Shown here: piece after piece, positions 9,087 through 15,668 of the stretch | Layout of the letters: each line of letters opens with the position of its first letter | Numbering within the stretch: position 1 is the first letter of the stretch | Assembly: GCA_934456295.1 (NCBI GenBank) | Contig: CAKSHB010000010.1 | Coordinates: 1 to 43,304 of the forward strand | Origin: an uncultured Clostridia bacterium | GTDB lineage: Bacteria > Bacillota > Clostridia > UBA1381 > UMGS1253 | Length of the DNA: 43,304 bases | Reading direction: 5' to 3' | Position numbers and translations under genes: made by a program | The notes under the pieces: model-generated | What the model was told of the DNA's origin: nothing | The model's database searches: none | The model's input: only the letters and a program-made list of their open reading frames with translations

Positions 9087-9791
9087 TTATAAAGGCTCCA
9101 CTACCTGTTTTACACCCCATACCGTCATTTCCTCAACAACTGCGCCCTTAGGCATATCGGCACAGTACAGCGCCGCGCCGGCAATATCGTCCGCACAGAG
9201 CGAGTCGTTCGTTTCTCCGAGATTTGCCGCACTCTGAAAGCCCGTGCTTGCCGATGCCGGTATTATGCATGTCGCACGGACACCGTGCTTCTGCATTTCA
9301 ACATAAAGCCCCTTTGTGAAGTTCAGCACACCGGCTTTTGCCGCCGCATATACGCTCCAGCCCGACCACGAATGCTTTGCGCATACTGACGATATATTGA
9401 TTATTATGCCGTCATTTTGCTCCTTCATAACAGCGCCGAACACATTTGAGCCGTATATGACGCTGTTTAAGTTCAGCGCAATAATTTTATCAATGCTATC
9501 CTTTGTCTGGCTTACAGTGTCCGCAATCTTTATTCCTCCGCCGGCATTGTTCACCAAAACATCAATACGGCCGTATTTTTTTATCACAAAATCCTTTATG
9601 CCGCACCATTGTGAGTAATCTGTGACATCAAGCGTATATCCGCACTCAAAACCGTTTTGGTCTACTGTTTCTCTGACCTTCTGCTCATTGTGCGAGGCTA
9701 TAATAACCTTATCTCCGCTCTCTTTGAATTTTTTTGCCGCCGCAAGCCCGTAGCCGCTTGTTGCGCCCGTTATAAGAACAACTCTTTCCAT
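9087..9791 (-). CDS. Short-chain dehydrogenase/reductase
   Basis: The 234-residue protein has the classical SDR pattern: TGATSGYG at the N terminus for NAD(P) binding, NNAGG, a catalytic serine in INISSV, and YAAAK as the active-site Tyr-Lys pair. The family oxidises alcohols or reduces ketones. The start ATG 9791 follows a GGAGGAG ribosome binding site. It is first in an operon with the AraC regulator and the FAD oxidoreductase. Its upstream region adjoins an IS remnant that begins somewhere after about 9820, so the original promoter may have been displaced; I see no strong minus-strand promoter there. The substrate is unknown, presumably a sugar or sugar-derived alcohol. Confidence 0.88.
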   Translation of the reverse strand: MERVVLITGATSGYGLAAAKKFKESGDKVIIASHNEQKVRETVDQNGFECGYTLDVTDYSQWCGIKDFVIKKYGRIDVLVNNAGGGIKIADTVSQTKDSIDKIIALNLNSVIYGSNVFGAVMKEQNDGIIINISSVCAKHSWSGWSVYAAAKAGVLNFTKGLYVEMQKHGVRATCIIPASASTGFQSAANLGETNDSLCADDIAGAALYCADMPKGAVVEEMTVWGVKQVVEPL

Positions 9792-9839
9792 GATAACTCC
9801 TCCATTCGTTTTTTTACATTTTGTTAAGTTAAATGAAAG

Positions 9840-9868
9840 TTGAGACCTTGAACTCCTTATGGTATAAT
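9840..9868 (+). promoter_or_regulatory. Promoter of the IS transposase
   Basis: TTGAGA (9840-9845), 17 bases, TATAAT (9863-9868), followed by AGAAAGGGGATC before the transposase ATG. It belongs to the insertion element rather than the neighbouring genes. Confidence 0.7.
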
Positions 9869-9926
9869 AGTTTTACCACTAAAACCTATACCTCCCTGAA
9901 AATCAGAGAAAGGGGATCAAGATCTC

Positions 9927-10607
9927 ATGGATAAAATTATACCAAATTATTGCCCAAGATGCAACTCCAAAAAACTTTATAAATATGGCAAAGACAGATT
10001 TGGCAATCAAAAATATCAATGCCCTATTTGTAAACATCAATTTGCTCCCGATTCCCCCAAAAAGGTGAATCCTCGCAAATATCCTTCTTGCCCTGTTTGC
10101 GGCAAGTCTGCTTTTCTTCATCACGACTACGATGATTATTCAAATTACCGTTGTTCTGACAAGAAGTGCAATCATTCATTCTTTCAAGCTAAGTCCATCG
10201 TGAAGTTGCCTCCGTCTATGTCAAACATTATCGGTAAGGATAACTTCAAACGCATGAGACACAGCTTACACTTAGTCATTACTACTCTCACCCTGTTCTA
10301 CATAGGTGGTACATCTTTTCGCAAGATTACTACAATGCTTGAAATCCTATACAATATCAAAGTATCTCACGTTACTGTCAGTGACTGGTGTAAAAAGTTT
10401 GCCCCCATTTTTCACTCTAAAATGCTCACTCTTATGCCATTAATGAACTTTGACTCCGATGAGTGGCACGCTGACGAAACTGTTGTCAAAATCTTAGGTA
10501 AAAAGTATTACATCTGGTTTATTATTGATAGTGAAACAAGGTTTGTTTTGGGGTTTCACCTATCACCACACAGAGATTCTCCACAAGCCTTTAGCTTGTT
10601 TGATACA
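9927..10607 (+). pseudogene. Truncated IS transposase (IS6/IS240-like DDE with zinc ribbons)
   Basis: The fragment begins MDKIIPNYCPRCNSKKL, with a zinc ribbon CPRC...CPIC and a second one CPVC...CSDKKC. A DDE catalytic core of IS6/IS240 type follows: DEWHADETVVKI (first Asp-Glu) and WFIIDSETRFVLGF (second Asp). Transposase-like sequence stops near 10607, after SPQAFSLFDT. The same frame stays open to 10874, but that tail is unrelated sequence overlapping the next promoter and gene. The third catalytic acidic residue and the C terminus are therefore missing and the copy cannot be active. No terminal inverted repeats could be found, consistent with loss of the right end. It marks a past insertion and deletion at the border of two sugar operons. 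Confidence 0.85.
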
Positions 10608-10678
10608 CTACCGGTTTTTATTATTATACTACAGCGCTTATTTTCTTTTCAATACATTTCATGCACTCTTCTGCACAT

Positions 10679-10703
10679 CGGGCATATATATAAGCCCGTT
10701 TTT
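10679..10703 (+). terminator. Orphan intrinsic terminator
   Basis: CGGGC (10679-10683) pairs with GCCCG (10694-10698), followed by five T. No intact plus-strand gene precedes it, so it is likely left from a gene or IS end lost by deletion. It would stop read-through from the IS promoter into the next operon. Confidence 0.6.
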
Positions 10704-10744
10704 GAAAACATCTTGTTTCCGGCTGCGCTTTTTATGAGCAATAT

Positions 10745-10799
10745 CGTTATTTTTAAGCGCAATAACGTTATTGAAAGAATAATTCGGTTTAAGTATAAT
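10745..10799 (+). promoter_or_regulatory. Promoter and repeated operator half-sites of the sugar operon
   Basis: TTGAAA (10771-10776), 17 bases, TATAAT (10794-10799). Just upstream, CGTTATT occurs at 10745-10751 and again at 10766-10772, 21 bases (two helix turns) apart. An inverted copy AATAACG at 10761-10767 forms a 12-base palindrome AATAACGTTATT overlapping the -35 box. Direct half-sites on one helix face next to -35 are typical of AraC-type activator sites. Confidence 0.65.
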
Positions 10800-10855
10800 G
10801 AAATTACCGAAAGGATGGTATTTGTTATATTAAAATTTATAAGGAGGAGATTTAC

Positions 10856-11659
10856 ATGTATGATTTTCCGATAGGGGTAATTCTTGAAAGCTTCAGAACG
10901 GACAGGAGCGCTGCAATTAAAAAGGCGGCACAAATCGGCGCAAACGGCATACAGATGTATGCGACAGAGGGGGAGAATTCGGCAGAGAGTCTGAATACCG
11001 AGGCGAGAAAAGCGCTTTTAGACGAGGTTAAATCGAACGGGTTGGTTTTTTCCGCATTGTGCGGCGACTTCGGCAAAGGCTTTACAAATCCGTCGCTTAA
11101 TCCAGAGCTTATAGAGCGCTCAAAACGCATTATCGACCTTGCGCTCGATTTGGAAACAAACATAGTAACCACACATATAGGAGTTGTGCCGGAGGACAAA
11201 AGCTGCGATACATATAAAATAATGCAGCAGGCATGCTTTGAGCTTGCCGAATATGCCAACAGCGTAAATGCGCATTTTGCGATTGAAACGGGACCCGAAA
11301 AAGCAACCGTTTTGAGGGATTTTCTGGACACGCTCGGTTCCACAGGCGTTGCGGTTAATTTAGACCCTGCAAATCTTGTTATGGTTCAATGGGACGATCC
11401 TGCCGCTGCTGTACATACGCTTGCAAAATATATAGTGCATACACATGCAAAAGACGGTTTTCGTGTTTCGGAAGAAGATTCAACACATTATGAAGTTCCG
11501 CTCGGACAGGGCAGGGTTGATTTTCCCGCATATCTGAAGGCGCTTGAGAGCGAAGGCTACAAAGGATTTTTAACGATTGAAAGAGAAGTTGGAGAAACAC
11601 CTGAGGCAGACATTCGCCTTGCATATGATTTCCTGAAAAAGACAATAAGCGAAAACTGA
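10856..11659 (+). CDS. Sugar phosphate isomerase/epimerase-like TIM-barrel protein
   Basis: The 267-residue protein belongs to the AP_endonuc_2 (xylose isomerase-like TIM barrel) superfamily. It has alternating strands and helices with the likely metal-binding residues spread along them: THIG near residue 103, AIETGP, VNLDPAN, VHTHAKD and LTIERE. Members are epimerases, isomerases, or C- and O-glycoside-cleaving lyases of keto-sugars. The start ATG 10856 follows a strong AAGGAGGAG ribosome binding site, and the promoter lies at 10771-10799. It is first of three genes with a Gfo/Idh/MocA oxidoreductase and a NagA-like deacetylase. The pairing of this barrel with a Gfo/Idh/MocA enzyme is a known mark of oxidation-assisted sugar rearrangement or deglycosylation, but here that is inference. 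Confidence 0.85.
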   Translation: MYDFPIGVILESFRTDRSAAIKKAAQIGANGIQMYATEGENSAESLNTEARKALLDEVKSNGLVFSALCGDFGKGFTNPSLNPELIERSKRIIDLALDLETNIVTTHIGVVPEDKSCDTYKIMQQACFELAEYANSVNAHFAIETGPEKATVLRDFLDTLGSTGVAVNLDPANLVMVQWDDPAAAVHTLAKYIVHTHAKDGFRVSEEDSTHYEVPLGQGRVDFPAYLKALESEGYKGFLTIEREVGETPEADIRLAYDFLKKTISEN

Positions 11660-11672
11660 GGAGGAGAGAAAA

Positions 11673-12746
11673 ATGGATAAAATAAAAGTTGCAATTATCG
11701 GCGCCGGAAACATATCAAACTCACATATCGGCGCTTACAGAAAACTGGACAATGTTGACATTTATGCGATTTGCGACATAAACGAGGAACGCCTGAACGC
11801 AACGGCTGACAAATACGGCATAAAAAGACGCTATACCGACTTGGACAAAATGCTCAGCGAGCTTCCGGAGCTTGACGCAGCGAGTGTATGCGTGTGGAAT
11901 TGCAGCCATGCGGAATGTGCGATTAAAGCATTAAACGCCGGGCTGAATGTAATCTGCGAAAAGCCAATGGCGTATGACGCCTCTCTTGCGCAGGAGATGA
12001 AAGATGCTGCCGACAGAAACGGCAAGCTTTTGATGATTGGTTTTTGCATGAGATTTTCGAGCAGTGCAAAAATTGCGCGTGATTTTATAGAAAAAGACTA
12101 TCTCGGAAATATATATTTCACAAAGGCTCAGTATGTGCGCAGACACGGCAATCCGGGCGGCTGGTTCTGCGACAAAGAGCGCAGCGGCGGCGGACCGATT
12201 ATTGACTTGGGCGTTCATGTGATTGATTTTACAAGATATCTGATGGGAAATCCGAAGCCTTTGAGTGTTTATGCTGTATCGTTTGACAATCTCGGAAACC
12301 GTGAACACCTGAAAAACGGTGTCGAATGGGTTGCTGCGGATCATGTTGACGGCGAAAAGAGCGATGTCGAGGATTTTGCGGCTGCATATATCCGTTATGA
12401 CAACGGCGCCGTAACAAATCTTGAAACATCATATGATTTTAACGGGAAGGAAAGCCATAAAAATCAGCTCTTCGGCACAAAGGCAGGCATGGATATCAGC
12501 GAAAACGGCGACGTTAAGCTTTTCGGTACATATAACGACTATCTTGCGGACATAAACATAGATACAAAAAACTATAAGTTTGCCTCTTCGGAGTTTGACG
12601 GCGAAATTGCTCATTTTGTCGATTGCATAGTTAACGGCACAAAGTGCATGGCGCCTGCTGAGGACGGAATTGTAATAATGAAAATTCTGGACGCAATTTA
12701 TGAGTCCGCAAAAACCGGACACGAGGTTATAATAAAAGGCTTATAA
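11673..12746 (+). CDS. Gfo/Idh/MocA family oxidoreductase
   Basis: The 357-residue protein starts 13 bases after the preceding stop with a GAGGAGAG ribosome binding site. The nucleotide-binding loop GAGNIS lies at residues 10-15, EKPM at 96-99, and the motif GGPIIDLGVHVIDF gives the conserved Asp and His of the substrate site. It lacks the N-terminal extension seen in the paralogue at 1551 and is of typical family length. Such enzymes use tightly bound or exchangeable NAD(P) to oxidise a ring hydroxyl of a sugar. As second gene of the three-gene operon it probably acts with the TIM-barrel isomerase on the same substrate. Confidence 0.9.
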   Translation: MDKIKVAIIGAGNISNSHIGAYRKLDNVDIYAICDINEERLNATADKYGIKRRYTDLDKMLSELPELDAASVCVWNCSHAECAIKALNAGLNVICEKPMAYDASLAQEMKDAADRNGKLLMIGFCMRFSSSAKIARDFIEKDYLGNIYFTKAQYVRRHGNPGGWFCDKERSGGGPIIDLGVHVIDFTRYLMGNPKPLSVYAVSFDNLGNREHLKNGVEWVAADHVDGEKSDVEDFAAAYIRYDNGAVTNLETSYDFNGKESHKNQLFGTKAGMDISENGDVKLFGTYNDYLADINIDTKNYKFASSEFDGEIAHFVDCIVNGTKCMAPAEDGIVIMKILDAIYESAKTGHEVIIKGL

Positions 12747-12764
12747 CAGAGGGGTTATGATAGA

Positions 12765-13868
12765 ATGATAATAAAAAATGCATTGGTATACGGCTCCGAT
12801 TTTAAATTTGAAAAAAGAGATATTTGCTTTGACGGCGGCGTTTTTTGTGACGCTGCCGCCGGCGAAACGATTGACGCCGAAGGAATGTATGTTATCCCCG
12901 GGCTTATAGATTTGCATTTTCACGGCTGTGACGGGTGTATGCTGATAGACGGCACTCATGAGTCAATTTTTAAAATTGCCAAATATGAGGCAAGAAACGG
13001 CATAACGGCAATCTGTCCGTCAACCGAGCCTGTGGAGCACGAAAAGCTTATAAATGCACTCAGAGTTGCCGGCACATACAGCGCAGACAGCGGCGCCGTT
13101 TTATGCGGAATAAACCTCGAGGGGCCGTTTCTGACAGCCGAAAAACGCGGCGGAAACGATGAACGATTTTTGTGCAATCCGAGCATTGAGCTTTTTGAGG
13201 AGTATCAGAAGGCGGCAAACGGGAAAATAAAAATTGTTGATATTGCTCCCGACCTTGACGGCTCACTTGACTTTATAAAAGAAAAGTCGGACGAGGCTGT
13301 CATGTCGCTGGCACATACGCCGGCAAACTATGAAACAGCCGTAAAGGGCTTTGAGGCAGGCGCGGCGCTTGTTACACACCTTTTTAACGGCATGGGTGCA
13401 TTTCATCACCGCGACACTCATCTTATCGGTGCGGCTATGGACTGCGGCGCATATGTTGAGCTTATCGGCGACGGAATGCATGTGTGCGACTCCATGCTGC
13501 GCGCCGCATACCGTATTTTCGGGGCGGAAAAGATAGTTCTCATAAGCGACACGCTGTTTTGTGCCGGTCTGCCCGACGGTCATTATAAGGGCTATTGCGA
13601 GCTATATGTCACAAACGGACTTGCAAGACTTCCCGACGGAACAATCAACGGCGCGTCCTCAAATTTATACATGGATATGTGCCACCTCATGGAATGCGGA
13701 ATACCGAAAGAGGACGCCATACGCATGGCAACATATAATCCGGCGAAGGTTCTCGGCGTTTTGGGAGAGATGGGAACGCTGGAAACGGGCAAAATGGCAA
13801 ATTTCGTCATTGCGGACAAAAATTTTAAAATCCGCGAAGTTTACGTAAGAGGAAAAAAGGAAGTTTAA
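12765..13868 (+). CDS. nagA: N-acetylglucosamine-6-phosphate deacetylase-like amidohydrolase
   Basis: The 367-residue protein matches the NagA family in length and motif order: GLIDLHFHG (metal-site region), the glutamate ligand in INLEGPFLTAEKRGGND, a histidine in SLAHTPANY, THLFNGMGAFHHR, DGMHV, and the catalytic aspartate in LISDTLFCAGLP. NagA removes acetate from N-acetylglucosamine 6-phosphate, feeding amino-sugar catabolism or wall synthesis. No nagB is adjacent. Being in an operon with an isomerase and a Gfo/Idh/MocA oxidoreductase instead, it may act on a modified or different N-acetyl amino sugar phosphate. It ends 23 bases before the convergent AraC gene, with no obvious terminator between them. 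Confidence 0.88.
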   Translation: MIIKNALVYGSDFKFEKRDICFDGGVFCDAAAGETIDAEGMYVIPGLIDLHFHGCDGCMLIDGTHESIFKIAKYEARNGITAICPSTEPVEHEKLINALRVAGTYSADSGAVLCGINLEGPFLTAEKRGGNDERFLCNPSIELFEEYQKAANGKIKIVDIAPDLDGSLDFIKEKSDEAVMSLAHTPANYETAVKGFEAGAALVTHLFNGMGAFHHRDTHLIGAAMDCGAYVELIGDGMHVCDSMLRAAYRIFGAEKIVLISDTLFCAGLPDGHYKGYCELYVTNGLARLPDGTINGASSNLYMDMCHLMECGIPKEDAIRMATYNPAKVLGVLGEMGTLETGKMANFVIADKNFKIREVYVRGKKEV

Positions 13869-13891
13869 ATTTTTGGGGGAACCGTAAAAAA

Positions 13892-14728
13892 CTATATGTC
13901 ACGGCTGCAAGTTTCGGAATATTTTGCGGATTTTGCAAATGTATTCGGTGAACAGCCGACATATCTTCTGAAAATTTTTGCAAAATAAGATGTGCTTTCA
14001 AAACCGCACATTTCGCTGACTTCGCTGAGCGGTTTTGTACTGTACGACATAATCTTTTTTGCATATTCGCACCGTATGCGATGGATAAATTCAAACGGGG
14101 TTTCGTTTGTCAGACGCTTGAATTCCCTGCAAAAATAGTATTTGCTCAGCCCGACTTGGGCGGCAATATCGTTAAGATTAAGCTGTTTGTTGAAGTTTGA
14201 ATAGATGTAACCTATGGACAGACGTATGTTTTCGTCTTTTGCGGCGGCGCTTTTTTGAGCGCCGCTGTCCGTATGTCTGCGTGCCAGATACAGAATGAGC
14301 GATATAACCGCATGGCGCAGTCCGGCGCTGCGGTAGGGTATGTCGCCGCGGTGCTCTTTTATTACGTTGCAAAAAAGAACGGCTGCGTCATCATCATGCA
14401 CGAGCTGGCTAAAGTGTATCAGGTTTGTATCAATACCGTTCAAAACGCAAAAGTCATGGTCGGGAATAAGGTAATAATACCTTATTTTTGTTTCTGAGTC
14501 CACTCCGTGCGGAACATTTGAATTTACAATAAAAATATCGCCTTCCGAAACAGTGTATACCACTTTGCCGTATGTTATTGTGCCGCTGCCTTCGGCAATA
14601 TAGAGAATTTCAATGTTTGGGTGCCAGTTTATCTCATGCAAAACGCTGTTTACAAGTGTGTTTTCTTCAAAGTAAAACGGCAGTCCGAAATCCGCAAAGG
14701 AATGTGCCTCAAAAAATTCCCTGTTCAA
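13892..14728 (-). CDS. AraC-family regulator with N-terminal cupin sensor
   Basis: The start is placed at TTG 14728, 6 bases after GAGGTG (14735-14740). An in-frame ATG at 14794 would lie inside the -35 box of the gene's own promoter, so it cannot be the start of that transcript. The 278-residue protein has an N-terminal cupin (NWHPNIEILYIAEGSG, SEGDIFIVNSNVPH) for ligand sensing. A C-terminal pair of helix-turn-helix units follows (LNDIAAQVGLSKYYFCREFKR and VSEMCGFESTSYFAKIFRRYVG). It lies 126 bases downstream of the activase with its own promoter and paired operator copies, so it is likely autoregulated. It may control the glycyl radical operon or the convergent NagA operon. Confidence 0.9.
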   Translation of the reverse strand: MNREFFEAHSFADFGLPFYFEENTLVNSVLHEINWHPNIEILYIAEGSGTITYGKVVYTVSEGDIFIVNSNVPHGVDSETKIRYYYLIPDHDFCVLNGIDTNLIHFSQLVHDDDAAVLFCNVIKEHRGDIPYRSAGLRHAVISLILYLARRHTDSGAQKSAAAKDENIRLSIGYIYSNFNKQLNLNDIAAQVGLSKYYFCREFKRLTNETPFEFIHRIRCEYAKKIMSYSTKPLSEVSEMCGFESTSYFAKIFRRYVGCSPNTFAKSAKYSETCSRDI

Positions 14729-14746
14729 AACAAACACCTCACAAAA

Positions 14747-14811
14747 CAGCAATATTGTTATTATAATTATAATATGTGCTCGAAAAAATGTCAATAAGCA
14801 GCAATATTGTT
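14747..14811 (-). promoter_or_regulatory. Consensus promoter flanked by two operator copies
   Basis: On the minus strand TTGACA (14794-14789), 17 bases and TATAAT (14771-14766) form a perfect sigma-A promoter starting near 14759. The 13-base sequence CAGCAATATTGTT occurs twice as a direct repeat. One copy is at 14799-14811, just upstream of -35, and the other at 14747-14759, at the transcription start. They are 52 bases (about five helix turns) apart, each with the palindromic core CAATATTG. This is a natural layout for a looping or bridging autorepressor. Confidence 0.75.
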
Positions 14812-14853
14812 TTGTTTGTGAGGTATAGTGCGCAATTATGTCGGCAAAAAATT

Positions 14854-15657
14854 TTAATCAAATACATTTCTCAGCCGGTTTAAAGTGTTATCCGCCAAAA
14901 CATCAAACTCCTCCCGTTTCATATTCAGCGCGCCGTATTTATGTTCGCCCATTTTGTGATACGGCAGAAGTTCAACGCCGAGCGGTCTGTATGCAGCCAG
15001 AAATTCCTTTATATTTGTCATTTCTGCAATACTGTCATTTACGCCCGAAATTATCGGAATTCTTATTATAATATTTGCGCCTTGCTCAAATAGTCTGCTC
15101 AGATTGTTTAAAATGAGTTTGTTTGATACACCCGTATATTTTTTGTGAATTTCATCATCAAATGCTTTTATGTCGTACAAAAACAAATCGGTATATGGCA
15201 AAATTCTTTCAAAATCCTCCCATTTTACATATCCTGCCGTGTCAACCGCCGTATGTATGCCGCTTTTTTTGCACTTTTTTATTATTTCATCAAGAAAATC
15301 AATCTGAAGCATACACTCGCCGCCGGAAAAAGTTACACCGCCGCCGGAGTTGTCATAAAACGGCTTATCCTTTATAATTTCGCCGAATACTTCATCAACA
15401 CCGTATCTTCTGCCGCAAATCTTTTTTGCATCGCTGAAGCAGACAAAATCCGAGCTTTCGGCGCTGACATTTCTGCACCTTCCGCATGCGGTACATTTAT
15501 CTTTGTAAAATATTATCTGCGGCTGCATCGACTGGCTCTCTGGGTTGTGACACCATTTGCATCTGAGGTTGCAGCCTTTGAAAAATACGGTTGTTCTTAT
15601 GCCGGGACCGTCAACAAATGAGTTTTTCTGTATATCAAAAATTATCGCATTGTTCAT
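14854..15657 (-). CDS. Glycyl radical enzyme activase (radical SAM)
   Basis: The 267-residue protein opens MNNAIIFDIQKNSFVDGPGIR, the standard start of pyruvate formate-lyase activase relatives. The radical SAM cluster motif is CNLRCKWC (C29, C33, C36). An auxiliary iron-sulfur insertion has CTACGRC (C55, C58, C61) plus further cysteines near 72 and 81; it seems able to hold only one extra cluster, whereas many activases have two. GGGVTFSGGE (S-adenosylmethionine site) follows, then YDIKAFDDEIHKKYTG. It makes the glycyl radical on the enzyme encoded 11 bases upstream. The two are clearly one transcript, with the SDR gene first. Confidence 0.95.
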   Translation of the reverse strand: MNNAIIFDIQKNSFVDGPGIRTTVFFKGCNLRCKWCHNPESQSMQPQIIFYKDKCTACGRCRNVSAESSDFVCFSDAKKICGRRYGVDEVFGEIIKDKPFYDNSGGGVTFSGGECMLQIDFLDEIIKKCKKSGIHTAVDTAGYVKWEDFERILPYTDLFLYDIKAFDDEIHKKYTGVSNKLILNNLSRLFEQGANIIIRIPIISGVNDSIAEMTNIKEFLAAYRPLGVELLPYHKMGEHKYGALNMKREEFDVLADNTLNRLRNVFD

Positions 15658-15668
15658 TCGGACACCCC

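Noticed and set aside
10608..10874. C-terminal third of the open frame that starts with the transposase
   Set aside because: The sequence no longer resembles a transposase and overlaps the next promoter and start codon; it is chance read-through after a truncation.
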